Assembly: GCA_036502295.1 (NCBI GenBank)
Contig: DASXYU010000068.1
Location: forward strand, 1 to 28,235
Reading direction: 5' to 3'
Length of the DNA: 28,235 nt
Origin: DASXYU01 sp036502295
GTDB lineage: Bacteria > Actinomycetota > Actinomycetes > Mycobacteriales > Jatrophihabitantaceae
Under the pieces are notes generated by a model. That model worked only from the letters and a program-made list of their open reading frames with translations. It was not told where the DNA came from and did no database searches. Both the position numbers and the translations under genes were made by a program. Below are positions 1 to 8,187 of the stretch, piece by piece (the first letter of the stretch is position 1; each line of letters begins with the position of its first letter).

Positions 1-340
1 TCTCGACCAGCGTCTGATGCACGAAGCGGTCAGGTGCCATCTGGCTGAATTCGAGGGTGAAGGGCAGTGCGCAGAAGACGTCGATGCCCAACTGCTCGAC
101 GAGCTCGGCACGGCGGACGATCGTGGTGAGCATCGGCGGATGGGACCCCGGCCGGACCACCTCGGAGGGGTGCGGCACGAACGTGATCAGCACGCTCGGG
201 ACGTCCTTGGTGTGAGCCTCGGCCACCACCTTCTCGATGATGCTGGCGTGGCCGCGGTGCACGCCGTCGAAGACGCCAATGGTGACCACGGAGTTGCCCC
301 AGTCCGTCGGGACCGCGTCGAGCCCGTGCCACCGCTGCAT
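1..340 (-). CDS. ribF: Bifunctional riboflavin kinase / FAD synthetase, N-terminal part (cut by window edge)
   Basis: The enzyme converts riboflavin to FMN and then FAD in the cytoplasm. Only the first 113 codons lie in the window; the C-terminal kinase domain would lie beyond base 1. Reading from the ATG at 340 gives MQRWHGLDAVPTDWG, then the nucleotidyltransferase signature GVFDGVHRGH near residues 22-31, followed by a segment with FVPHPSEV that matches the FAD synthetase domain. It is the last gene seen of the translation operon, 73 bases after truB, and this gap holds a strong hairpin. A GAGG purine run lies just before the ATG. The truB-ribF order is common in bacteria. The family assignment is secure from the FDGVHRGH motif; only the N-terminal domain can be judged. 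Confidence 0.93.
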   Translation of the reverse strand, partial: MQRWHGLDAVPTDWGNSVVTIGVFDGVHRGHASIIEKVVAEAHTKDVPSVLITFVPHPSEVVRPGSHPPMLTTIVRRAELVEQLGIDVFCALPFTLEFSQMAPDRFVHQTLVE

Positions 341-354
341 GTCCTCACCCTAAT

Positions 355-413
355 CTCCCCCAAGGTTGGCCGGCGGGTCGCCGAATACGGGGATCCGCGG
401 CCAATCTTGGGAG
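355..413 (-). terminator. Long hairpin between truB and ribF
   Basis: The arms 399-413 and 357-371 pair over 15 positions in the minus-strand transcript, with one mismatch and one G-U pair, around a 27-base loop. The upstream arm begins immediately after the truB TAA stop. There is no clear U tract, so this may be a factor-dependent or weak terminator, or an attenuator, rather than a classical intrinsic terminator. The ribF ATG at 340 follows the downstream arm by only about 15 bases, so the fold could also affect ribF translation. Confidence 0.5.
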
Positions 414-1316
414 TTAGCCGGCGGGTTGGAAGACGAGGACGGGGCGCGCCAGCCCGTCGCGCTCCTCGAGGAGCGCGACGACGCCGCCGTCCGGAGCGAA
501 GGCCGCGTAGACGCCCGGGATGCCGGTCGCCGCAAGGAACTTTCCGTAGCTCAGCGCCTTCGCCTCGTCATCGGCGACGTCGCGGACGGCGAACGCGGCG
601 CGAACAGCCTCGTCGAGTGGCATCGTCACCGGGTCCCCGATGGCCTCGAGCTCTGCAAGGGTCCTTGCCAGCTCAAGCGTGAAGGGGCCGACGCGGGTGC
701 GCCGCAGCGCGGTGAGGTGGCCGCCGACGCACTGCCCGGCGCCCGTCAACGCCACGCCGAGGTCGCGGGCGAGCGCACGGATGTAGGTGCCTGAAGAGCA
801 CTCCACTTCGACCCTCACGTCGAGCAGCTCCGCGATCGGCCGGGCGAAGCCGACCGCCTCGAAGCGGCTGACGGTCACGGGCCGCGCGGCGAGCTCAACA
901 GCCTCACCGGCACGCGCCAGCTTGTAGGCTCGTTCGCCGTTGACCTTGATCGCCGACACCGAGGACGGCACCTGCGCGATCTCACCGGTGAGCGGCAACA
1001 TCGCCGCGCGCACCTCGTCCTCGGTGACCGCGGCGGCCGAGGCCCCCGAGATGAACTCGCCCTCGGCGTCATCGGTCGTCGTCGCCTGGCCGAGCCTGAT
1101 CGTCGCCGAGTACGCCTTGTCGGTGAGCGCGAGATGGTGCAGCAGCCGGGTGGCTTTCTCGACGCCGAGAACCAGGACGCCGGTCGCCATCGGGTCGAGC
1201 GTGCCCGCGTGCCCGACCTTGCGCGTGTGCGCGAGACGACGCAGCCGCGAGACGACGTCGTGGGAGGTCATCCCGCCGTCCTTGTCGACGATCACCAGTC
1301 CTGCCCGATTGGTCAC
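414..1316 (-). CDS. truB: tRNA pseudouridine-55 synthase TruB
   Basis: TruB isomerises U55 to pseudouridine in the T-loop of tRNAs. The 300-residue product has the family start GLVIVDKDGGMTSHDVV. It also has the catalytic motif VGHAGTLDPMATG, with the nucleophilic Asp at residue 41, and the later SSGTYIRALARDLG segment, followed by a C-terminal part typical of actinobacterial TruB. The start is a GTG at 1316 that overlaps the stop of the upstream MATE gene in a GTGA, suggesting translational coupling. Length and motifs are normal. The stop is TAA, followed directly by the hairpin before ribF. Confidence 0.96.
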   Translation of the reverse strand: MTNRAGLVIVDKDGGMTSHDVVSRLRRLAHTRKVGHAGTLDPMATGVLVLGVEKATRLLHHLALTDKAYSATIRLGQATTTDDAEGEFISGASAAAVTEDEVRAAMLPLTGEIAQVPSSVSAIKVNGERAYKLARAGEAVELAARPVTVSRFEAVGFARPIAELLDVRVEVECSSGTYIRALARDLGVALTGAGQCVGGHLTALRRTRVGPFTLELARTLAELEAIGDPVTMPLDEAVRAAFAVRDVADDEAKALSYGKFLAATGIPGVYAAFAPDGGVVALLEERDGLARPVLVFQPAG

Positions 1317-2653
1317 GCCCTGGCCCCCAGGACGAGCCAGCGGTCACCGCGGGCGCGCAGATACATGCCGGCGAAGCGGATCAGGATGAAGAGCACCAAT
1401 CCGGCCCACACACCACCGATTCCCCAATGCCAATGCAGCGCCAGCAGCGATAGCGGGATGAACCCGAGGGCTCCGGCGGCGGTGATGTTGCGCAAGAAGG
1501 CCATGTCACCGGCACCGATGAGCACTCCGTCGAGGGCGAAGAGAATGCCGGCCACCGGCATCATGCCGACGAACCACGGCCAGAGCAGGTGCATCTGGTG
1601 CTGCACCGCATGCGACGGCGAGAAGATCTCGGGGATGACGATCCAGCCCGCGGCGAAGATCACGCCGAAGGCCACCCCGGCCCAGAGCCCGAACCGCGCC
1701 ACCCGCCAGGCGGTATGCCGCGCCACTGCCGCATCGCCGCCGCCGAGTGCCGCACCGACGATCGACTGGGCCGCGATCGCGAAGGAGTCCAGCACGAGCG
1801 CCGTGAACTCCCAGAGCTGCATTCCGGCGGAGTGGGCCGCGATCTGCGCCGTCCCCATCCTCGCTGCCACCGACGCGGCGACGAGGAACGAGCCCTGAAA
1901 GCCGGCCGCGCGGACCACCAGATCGCGTGCCATCAGCAGCTGGGCTCGCATCACCACCGGGTGCGGCTGCCATTCGCGGCTGGCCCGTAGCAACGCGATC
2001 ACGAAGAGCAGCGCGCCGATCGCCTCGCCGATGAGGTTCGCCCACGCCGACCCCTGCAACCCCATACCGAAGCCGTACACGAACAGCGGGGATCCCCCCG
2101 CGGCGAAGACATACATGACGAGGACGATCACCACGGGTTCGCGGGTGCGCTGCACTCCGCGCATCCAGCCGTTGCCCGCCATCACCAGCAGGAGGCACGG
2201 CAAGCTGATCACGGAGATGCGGAACCACGACTCGGCCGCCCGCTGCTCGGCGCCGTGGCCGCCCGCGAGCCACACCGTGAACGGACCGGCGAAGATCTCG
2301 CCGAGGACGACAGTGGCGACACCGATATAGAGGGAGAGCCAGGAAGCCTGTACCCCTTCGCGTAGCGCCGCCGGGGTGTCCCCGGCACCGAACCAACGGG
2401 CGGCGCGGCTCGTTGTGCCGTACTCCACGAAGCTACCCATGGTGACCAGCACCGAGATCAGGACGCCCCCAACGCCCAGTGCCGCGAGCTGGCGGGCTCC
2501 GAGGTGGCCGACCACGGCCGTGTCGACCAGCAGGTAGAGCGGCTCGGCAGCGAGAACGAAGAACGCCGACCCGGTGAGTAAGAGAAGTCTTTTCAACGAC
2601 GCCGCCCCACCCGGTACGAGTGAGGCATCCGTCTCCAGCGGCAACTCAGTCAC
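1313..2653 (-). CDS. MATE-family (DinF-like) efflux transporter
   Basis: The product is a 446-residue polytopic membrane protein with about twelve hydrophobic segments. It has MATE-family features, including LYLLVDTAVVGHLGARQLAALG near the N-terminus and an internal repeat of the two six-helix halves. MATE proteins export cationic compounds in exchange for Na+ or H+; the substrate here cannot be told. The GTG start at 2653 overlaps the end of rbfA by 8 bases, and the stop overlaps the truB start by 4 bases. It is therefore embedded in the translation operon and probably translated with it. DinF-type MATE genes sit at this place in many actinobacteria, so I read it as the DinF subgroup, without assigning a DNA-damage role. 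Confidence 0.9.
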   Translation of the reverse strand: MTELPLETDASLVPGGAASLKRLLLLTGSAFFVLAAEPLYLLVDTAVVGHLGARQLAALGVGGVLISVLVTMGSFVEYGTTSRAARWFGAGDTPAALREGVQASWLSLYIGVATVVLGEIFAGPFTVWLAGGHGAEQRAAESWFRISVISLPCLLLVMAGNGWMRGVQRTREPVVIVLVMYVFAAGGSPLFVYGFGMGLQGSAWANLIGEAIGALLFVIALLRASREWQPHPVVMRAQLLMARDLVVRAAGFQGSFLVAASVAARMGTAQIAAHSAGMQLWEFTALVLDSFAIAAQSIVGAALGGGDAAVARHTAWRVARFGLWAGVAFGVIFAAGWIVIPEIFSPSHAVQHQMHLLWPWFVGMMPVAGILFALDGVLIGAGDMAFLRNITAAGALGFIPLSLLALHWHWGIGGVWAGLVLFILIRFAGMYLRARGDRWLVLGARA

Positions 2654-3179
2654 GGTCGACGTCGCTCGCGACCTCGCCCTTCACCACGCTGACAGTGTCG
2701 TCGTCCTCGGCATCGGCGCCCACCGAATTATCGAGGTCGCCGTCCCACTCTGCGGTCTCCGCCTCGCGGGGCTTCTTGTACGGATCCGCCTCGCCTGCCG
2801 GCTCGGCCTCGGCACGTGCCGCCTGCACCTGCGCATCGGCCTGCGCCGCGACGGCGAGTAGCTCGTCGATGTGCCGCGCGGTGTCTGGCACCGCATCGAG
2901 GACGAACGCCAATGTCGGAGTGAACTTCACGCCGGTCTGCCGCCCGACCTCGCTGCGCAGCTGCCCGCGCGCGTCCTCCAACGCCGCGGTCGCCGCCTCG
3001 CGGTCCGCCTCGTCGCCGAAGACCGTGTAGAAGACCGTCGCGTCGTGCAGGTCACCGGTGACGCGCACATCGGTCACCGTCACCCACTCGAGCCGAGGGT
3101 CCTTGACGGTGTTCTTCAGGCCGGTCGCAACGATCTGTTGTATGCGACCGGCCAACTTACGAGCACGTGCATCGGACAC
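2646..3179 (-). CDS. rbfA: Ribosome-binding factor A
   Basis: RbfA helps late maturation of the 30S subunit by binding the 5' helix region of 16S rRNA. The product has 177 residues. The first 125 or so form the KH-like RbfA domain, from ARKLAGRIQQIVATGLK through DPRLEWVTVTDVRVTGDLHDATVFYTV. The rest is an acidic, low-complexity tail, longer than in E. coli but common in actinobacteria. The start is a GTG at 3179, two bases after the infB stop codon, so it is probably coupled to infB. The downstream MATE gene overlaps by 8 bases; the nrnA phosphoesterase gene often found here is absent. Confidence 0.95.
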   Translation of the reverse strand: MSDARARKLAGRIQQIVATGLKNTVKDPRLEWVTVTDVRVTGDLHDATVFYTVFGDEADREAATAALEDARGQLRSEVGRQTGVKFTPTLAFVLDAVPDTARHIDELLAVAAQADAQVQAARAEAEPAGEADPYKKPREAETAEWDGDLDNSVGADAEDDDTVSVVKGEVASDVDRD

Positions 3180-3181
3180 GA

Positions 3182-6055
3182 CTAGACCCGGGGCTTCTCA
3201 CGCAGCTCGAAGACCTCGATGACGTCGTCGATCTTGATGTCGTTGTACGAGCCGAGGCCGATACCGCATTCGAAGCCGTCACGGACCTCGGTGGCGTCGT
3301 CCTTGAACCGCCGCAGCGAATCGACGGTGAGGTTGTCGGCGACCACTGAACCGTCACGGATGAGACGGGCCTTGGCGTTGCGCCGGATGATGCCCGAACG
3401 CACCAGCGAACCGGCGATGTTGCCGATACGCGGAACGCGGAACACCTCGCGGACCTCGGCCGTACCGAGCTGCACCTCTTCGAACTCGGGCTTGAGCATG
3501 CCCTTGAGTGCGGCCTCGATCTCCTCGATCGCCTGGTAGATGACCGTGTAGTACCGAATGTCGACACCCTCACGCTCGGACAACTCGCGCGCCTTGCCTT
3601 CTGGGCGCACGTTGAAGCCGATAACGACCGCGTCGGAGGCGATCGCGAGGTTGATGTCGTTCTCGGTGATGGCACCGACGCCGCGGCTGATGACGCGCAG
3701 CGACACCTCGTCCTCGATGCCCGATTCGCTGTTGATCTTCAACAACGAATCCTCGAGGGCCTCCACCGAACCGGAGACGTCACCCTTGATGATGAGGTTC
3801 AGCTGCTGGATCTCGCCGGCGGCAAGCGCCTTGTCGAGGTCGTCCAGAGACACCCGGCGACGCGAGTTCGCCAGCTGGGCGTTGCGCTCGCGAGCCGAAC
3901 GCCGGTCGGCGATCTGCCGCGCGATGCGGTCTTCCTCCACCACCAGGAACGAGTCACCGGCGCCCGGAACGGACGTCAGACCCAGCACCTGTACCGGACG
4001 CGACGGCCCGGCGATATCCACCGGCACCAGGTTCTCGTCGAGCATGGCGCGGACGCGACCGAACGCATCGCCCGCCACGACGGAGTCACCGATCTGCAGG
4101 GTGCCGCGCTGGATGAGCAGCGTGGCGACCGGGCCGCGTCCACGGTCCAGGCGCGCCTCGATGACGATGCCCTGCGCGTCCTGATCGGGGTTGGCCCGCA
4201 GGTCGAGCGCGGCATCTGCGGTGAGGAGCACACCCTCGAGCAACCCGTCGATGTTGACGTTGTTGCGCGCCGAGACATCGACGAAGAGCGTGTCGCCGCC
4301 GTACTCCTCGGCAACGAGACCGTATTCGGTGAGCTGCTGACGCACCTTCGCCGGGTTGGCCCCTTCCTTGTCGATCTTGTTCACCGCGACCACGATCGGC
4401 ACACCCGCCGCCTGGGCGTGGTTGAGCGCCTCGATGGTCTGCGGCATCACGCCGTCATCCGCTGCGACGACGAGGACGACGATGTCGGTGGTCGCCGCAC
4501 CACGGGCACGCATGGCGGTGAACGCCTCGTGGCCGGGGGTGTCGATGAAGGTGATCGCGCGGTCCGCACCGTCGTGCGGCACGTGCACCTGGTAGGCACC
4601 GATGTGCTGGGTGATGCCACCGGCCTCGTCCGCGACGACGTTCGTCTTGCGGATCGCATCGAGCAGTCGGGTCTTACCGTGATCGACGTGGCCCATGACG
4701 GTCACCACCGGCGGGCGCGCGACGAGGTTCTCGTCCTCGCCCTCGTCCTCGCCGAAGCTGAGGTCGAAGGACTCGAGCAGCTCGCGGTCCTCCTCCTCGG
4801 GACTGACGACCTGAACCGTGTAGTTCAGCTCCTCACCGAGCAGGCCGAGTGCGGCCTCGTCGACCGACTGCGTCGCGGTGACCATCTCGCCGAGGTGGAA
4901 CATCGCGGTGACCAGAGCCGCCGGCTCCGCGCCGATCTTCTCGGCGAAGTCGCTCAGGCTCGCGCCACGCGGCAGGCGCACGATGTCGCCGTTGCCGCGC
5001 GGAACCTGCACACCGCCCAACGACGGCGCTGCCATGTTGTCGAACTCCTGGCGCCGCTGCTTCTTGCTCTTCTTCGCGCGTCCGCCACCAGGACGTCCGC
5101 CACGACCGAAGGCGCCTGCTGTGCCGGCGCCCTTGCCACCGCGGCTGGAACCGCCTGCACCAGGACGTCCACCGCCCGGACCGCCGCCACCGGGGCCGCC
5201 AGGACGGAAGCCCCCGGCGCCACCGGGACCACCGGCGCCGCCAGGACCACCGGGGCCGCCAGGACGGAAGCCGCCACCACCAGGACGCGGACCACCAGAA
5301 CCGCCGGCACCACCAGGACCACCGGGACGGAAGCCGCCAGCGCCAGCAGGACGTGGGCCGCCAGCGCCACCAGGACCACCGGGGCCGCGGAAGCCACCAC
5401 CGGCGCCACCGGGACCAGGACGACCGGGCGCGGCGCCCGGGCTCGGGCGACCGGGCATCATGCCCGGGTTCGGACGCGGACCGCCGGGGCCTGCCGGGCT
5501 GGGACGGCCGCTCGGAGCACCGGGAACGGCGGGGCGGGGCCCGGCAGGACGAGGTGCACCGCCGCCGCCCGTGCCGAAGGGGTTGTTGGCGATGCGCGGC
5601 CGGGGGGGCATCGGGACGGCGGGCGCCTCGGTGGCGTCGGCAGCAGGAGCCGGCACGGGCGCGAGCAGTGCCGGTGACTCCGGCGCAGACGGCTGTGCCA
5701 TCACTGGCGGAGCCGGGATGACCGGCTCGTCGACCGGCACGGACACTGCTGGCGCGGGTCCCGGCGTCGGGACAGCCGGAGAGGCGGGCTCTGCCGCTGC
5801 GGGAGCTTCTTCGACCGCGGCGGGCGCGGGGACGGCCTTCTTCGCGGGGGCCTTCTTGGCCGGCGCCTTCTTGACCGGCGCGGAGGCGCTTGCGGGAGGC
5901 GGGAAGGCTTCGGTCGCCTTGCGCACGGCGGGGGCCTCGATAGTGGACGAGGCGGTCTTGACGTATTCCCCATTGGAATTCAGCCACTCGAGCAGCTGCT
6001 TGCTGGGGACTCCGAGCTCCTTTGCGAGCGCGGACACACGGGTCTTGCCTGGCAC
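3182..6055 (-). CDS. infB: Translation initiation factor IF-2
   Basis: This GTPase places initiator tRNA on the 30S subunit and drives 50S joining. The product has 957 residues. An IF2_N helix domain (about 1-50) is followed by an Ala/Pro/Lys-rich stretch, then a very Gly/Pro/Arg-rich region (about 160-325), and the conserved KKSKKQRRQEFDNM linker (about 328-341). A second IF2_N domain precedes the G domain. The G-domain motifs are GHVDHGKT (455-462), DTPGH (505-509) and NKID (559-562), followed by domains II-IV. The GTG start at 6055 has a good GAAGGAG ribosome site four bases upstream. The Gly-rich region contains about four copies of a roughly 20-residue unit anchored on GGFR. It lies 77 bases after ylxR. 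Confidence 0.98.
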   Translation of the reverse strand: MPGKTRVSALAKELGVPSKQLLEWLNSNGEYVKTASSTIEAPAVRKATEAFPPPASASAPVKKAPAKKAPAKKAVPAPAAVEEAPAAAEPASPAVPTPGPAPAVSVPVDEPVIPAPPVMAQPSAPESPALLAPVPAPAADATEAPAVPMPPRPRIANNPFGTGGGGAPRPAGPRPAVPGAPSGRPSPAGPGGPRPNPGMMPGRPSPGAAPGRPGPGGAGGGFRGPGGPGGAGGPRPAGAGGFRPGGPGGAGGSGGPRPGGGGFRPGGPGGPGGAGGPGGAGGFRPGGPGGGGPGGGRPGAGGSSRGGKGAGTAGAFGRGGRPGGGRAKKSKKQRRQEFDNMAAPSLGGVQVPRGNGDIVRLPRGASLSDFAEKIGAEPAALVTAMFHLGEMVTATQSVDEAALGLLGEELNYTVQVVSPEEEDRELLESFDLSFGEDEGEDENLVARPPVVTVMGHVDHGKTRLLDAIRKTNVVADEAGGITQHIGAYQVHVPHDGADRAITFIDTPGHEAFTAMRARGAATTDIVVLVVAADDGVMPQTIEALNHAQAAGVPIVVAVNKIDKEGANPAKVRQQLTEYGLVAEEYGGDTLFVDVSARNNVNIDGLLEGVLLTADAALDLRANPDQDAQGIVIEARLDRGRGPVATLLIQRGTLQIGDSVVAGDAFGRVRAMLDENLVPVDIAGPSRPVQVLGLTSVPGAGDSFLVVEEDRIARQIADRRSARERNAQLANSRRRVSLDDLDKALAAGEIQQLNLIIKGDVSGSVEALEDSLLKINSESGIEDEVSLRVISRGVGAITENDINLAIASDAVVIGFNVRPEGKARELSEREGVDIRYYTVIYQAIEEIEAALKGMLKPEFEEVQLGTAEVREVFRVPRIGNIAGSLVRSGIIRRNAKARLIRDGSVVADNLTVDSLRRFKDDATEVRDGFECGIGLGSYNDIKIDDVIEVFELREKPRV

Positions 6056-6072
6056 GTGACTCCTTCAGAGGT

Positions 6073-6098
6073 GGGGTCACGCGGTACTGCGTGGCCCC
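6073..6098 (-). promoter_or_regulatory. Hairpin just upstream of the infB ribosome site
   Basis: The arms 6073-6082 and 6089-6098 are 10-base inverted repeats, GGGGTCACGC and GCGTGGCCCC, with a 6-base loop. In the minus-strand RNA, nine of the ten positions pair. The fold ends about six bases before the infB GAAGGAG sequence. It could be a partial attenuator or influence ribosome loading on infB. It has no U tract, so I do not call it a terminator. Confidence 0.35.
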
Positions 6099-6132
6099 GG
6101 GTTAGGCGGGTGAGGTGCTCATTGCTGGCGCT

Positions 6133-6456
6133 TCATCGCGAGGTCATGTCGTTTCTCCCTGCGGTCTTCCGCTGGACTGGACTGTCTGATCCGTGCTGAG
6201 CCACATACTGACGGACCGGAGTCGGGTCGACGGCCCCGGACACGCGTAGTGCCCGGACGAAGGCCCGACGCCGCTCGGCGAGTTCGAGACACGCGAGGAC
6301 GGGGTGCAGTGATGCGCCTCGTCCCGGTGCCCGACGTCGAGGATCAGGGACGATCCGAACGGGATCCGTTCCTGGTTCTACGACTATGCGGAGCAACTCG
6401 GCGATCTCCACCCGTTGCCGACACCCGATGCAGGTACGAACCGGGGCTGAGACCAT
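6133..6456 (-). CDS. ylxR: YlxR-family RNA-binding protein (DUF448 / RnpM)
   Basis: This is a 107-residue basic protein carrying the family signature RTCIGCRQ at residues 7-14, followed by the conserved LLRIV and ASLHP segments. YlxR proteins are encoded between nusA and infB in many Gram-positive bacteria. In Bacillus the protein binds RNase P RNA and modulates the enzyme. The ATG at 6456 lies eight bases after the nusA stop. The last 20 residues or so are less conserved. Family assignment is firm; a role in this organism is inferred from relatives. Confidence 0.92.
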   Translation of the reverse strand: MVSAPVRTCIGCRQRVEIAELLRIVVEPGTDPVRIVPDPRRRAPGRGASLHPVLACLELAERRRAFVRALRVSGAVDPTPVRQYVAQHGSDSPVQRKTAGRNDMTSR

Positions 6457-6464
6457 CGGTCACT

Positions 6465-7535
6465 CTACTCCTCAGGGCGCACGGACGCCGAATCTTCGAC
6501 CGCAGGCGTAGCCGTCGGGTCGGCAGCCTCGGTTTGCGTCGGCTCAACGGCGATCTGACCCTCCGCATCGGAATGGATGTCGATGCGCCAGCCGGTGAGA
6601 CGGGCGGCGAGCCTGGCGTTCTGCCCTTCACGACCGATCGCCAGCGAGAGCTGGAAGTCCGGCACCACTACCCGCACCGACTGGGTGGCGAGATTGACCA
6701 CCTCGGAGTTGAGGGCGTGCGCCGGCGAGAGCGCGTTGCCGACATACGTCGCCGGATCGGCGTCCCAGTCGATGATGTCGATCTTCTCGCCGTGCAGTTC
6801 GGCGACGACGTTGCGCACCCGCTGTCCCATCGGCCCGATGCAGGCTCCCTTGGCGTTGAGGCCGGCGACGGACGTCCGCACCGCGATCTTGCTGCGGTGC
6901 CCCGCTTCGCGTGCGACATCGATGATCTCCACACTGCCATCGGCGATCTCCGGCACCTCGAGCGCGAAGAGTTTCTTCACCAGGCCGGGGTGGGTACGGC
7001 TCACCGTCACCTGCGGTCCGCGCATGGTGCGCTGGGCCCCCACGACGTAGCACTTCAGCCGGGTTCCGTGGTTGTAAACCTCGCCCGGCACCTGCTCGGA
7101 GTTGGGCAGGATCGCCTCGATGGTTCCTATGTCTACGAGCACGACTCCCCTGGTCGCGGCTTGCGCGTCGGCCTGCACGACACCGGTGACGATGTCGCCC
7201 TCCTTACCCGCGTACTCGCCGAAGGTCTTGTCGTGCTCGGCGTCGCGCAGACGCTGCAGGATCACCTGCCGCGCGGTCATCGCCGCGACCCGCCCGAAGT
7301 CGGTCGGCGTGTCGTCGTACTCCTCCTCGATCTGACCCTCGGCGCCGATTTCCTGCGCCCAGACGACGACCTCCCCGGACTTGGAGTCGATCGCCACGCG
7401 GGCGTGCGGCATCGAGTGCGGGGTGTGCTTGTAGGCGGTGAGCAAGGCACCTTCGAGCGCAGCCATCAACGCCTCGAACGGAATCTCCTTCTCGCGCTCG
7501 ATGCTGCGCAGTGCCTGGATATCGACGTGAACCAT
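6465..7535 (-). CDS. nusA: Transcription termination/antitermination protein NusA
   Basis: NusA binds RNA polymerase and RNA and controls pausing, termination and rRNA antitermination. The 356-residue product has the N-terminal polymerase-binding domain (about 1-115, with IEREKEIPFEALMAALEGAL), an S1 domain (about 120-190), and two KH domains. KH1 includes AKGACIGPMGQRVRNVVAELHGEKIDI and KH2 includes LSLAIGREGQNARLAARLTGWRIDI. A short acidic tail follows. The C-terminal acidic repeats of the E. coli protein are absent, as usual in actinobacteria. The ATG at 7535 is three bases after the rimP stop, with a GGAGG run overlapping the end of rimP. Confidence 0.97.
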   Translation of the reverse strand: MVHVDIQALRSIEREKEIPFEALMAALEGALLTAYKHTPHSMPHARVAIDSKSGEVVVWAQEIGAEGQIEEEYDDTPTDFGRVAAMTARQVILQRLRDAEHDKTFGEYAGKEGDIVTGVVQADAQAATRGVVLVDIGTIEAILPNSEQVPGEVYNHGTRLKCYVVGAQRTMRGPQVTVSRTHPGLVKKLFALEVPEIADGSVEIIDVAREAGHRSKIAVRTSVAGLNAKGACIGPMGQRVRNVVAELHGEKIDIIDWDADPATYVGNALSPAHALNSEVVNLATQSVRVVVPDFQLSLAIGREGQNARLAARLTGWRIDIHSDAEGQIAVEPTQTEAADPTATPAVEDSASVRPEE

Positions 7536-7538
7536 CGT

Positions 7539-8099
7539 TCAGCCCCCTCCGTCCTCATCATCGACGCTGTCGTGGTCGTCTGCGCGATTGAATTCGACCT
7601 GGACCTTGCCGCTGCCGAGCTGCGACCACGCGACGACACGCTCGCTGCCTGCGACATCCAAGGTCACACCCGCATCATCGGCGGCGAGGACGCGTCCCGT
7701 GAGTTCGTCATCGCCGGCCGTCACCTTCACCAGACGCCCCAGCGATCGGCGCCAGTGCCGTTCTTCGACGAGCGGACGATCGACACCCGGCGAACCGACC
7801 TCGAGGACGTACGGCCCGGAGAACGCCGCGTTCGAGCCGAACGGACCGTCGGCGTCAAGGACCTCGGAGATGAGCCTGGAGACCTGGGCAACCGCATCGA
7901 GGTCGATGCCACCATCGGCGTCGACGCTCACCCTGACAAGGCTGCGGCGTCCCGCGCTGGTGACGGAGATGTCCTCGAGGTCGTATCCGACCGAGGCGAC
8001 AGCGGGACCGAGCAGTTGCAGCAGGTGTTCGCGCGCGCCACCGCCGGACGCACCGGTCTTCACCGGCTTCACCGGCTTGCCGGTTCCTGCTGGCGACAT
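7539..8099 (-). CDS. rimP: Ribosome maturation factor RimP
   Basis: RimP assists 30S subunit assembly. The product is 186 residues, starting at an ATG at 8099 with a short basic tail of about 20 residues before the conserved domain. The family signature YVLEVGSPGVDRPL is at about residues 95-108, after the N-terminal alpha/beta domain; a C-terminal SH3-like domain follows. It is the first gene of the rimP-nusA-ylxR-infB-rbfA operon, so the operon promoter probably lies in the 88-base gap shared with the divergent gene at 8188. Confidence 0.95.
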   Translation of the reverse strand: MSPAGTGKPVKPVKTGASGGGAREHLLQLLGPAVASVGYDLEDISVTSAGRRSLVRVSVDADGGIDLDAVAQVSRLISEVLDADGPFGSNAAFSGPYVLEVGSPGVDRPLVEERHWRRSLGRLVKVTAGDDELTGRVLAADDAGVTLDVAGSERVVAWSQLGSGKVQVEFNRADDHDSVDDEDGGG

Positions 8100-8187
8100 G
8101 GCTGGTCTCCCGTTCGTTCAATTGTCAGCTGAGAGCCTATCCGGCTTCGGCGGAAACGCGCGCCATCTCTGCCAGACTGGCGCCGAC

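Noticed and set aside
5150..5460. Repetitive GGACCACCGG-type DNA that looks like a tandem or CRISPR-like array
   Set aside because: It is irregular and in frame within infB, encoding Gly/Pro/Arg repeats. No spacer-repeat pattern exists.
4878..6059. A 393-codon plus-strand frame opposite infB, rich in Pro and Gly
   Set aside because: It is the antisense of the IF-2 gene. Its composition is what the Gly/Pro-rich coding strand gives in reverse, and it has no family likeness.
6102..6122. A six-codon minus-strand frame (MSTSPA) before the infB hairpin, possibly a leader peptide
   Set aside because: It has no ribosome site and no telling codon content. Such short frames are expected by chance.
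6249..8132. A 627-codon plus-strand frame across ylxR, nusA and rimP
   Set aside because: Long antisense frames are common at high GC. The three minus-strand genes are certain and this frame shows no recognisable domain.
8171..8181. GCCAG-A-CTGGC inverted repeat just before the start at 8188
   Set aside because: The arms are five bases and common at this base composition. There is no further support for an operator.
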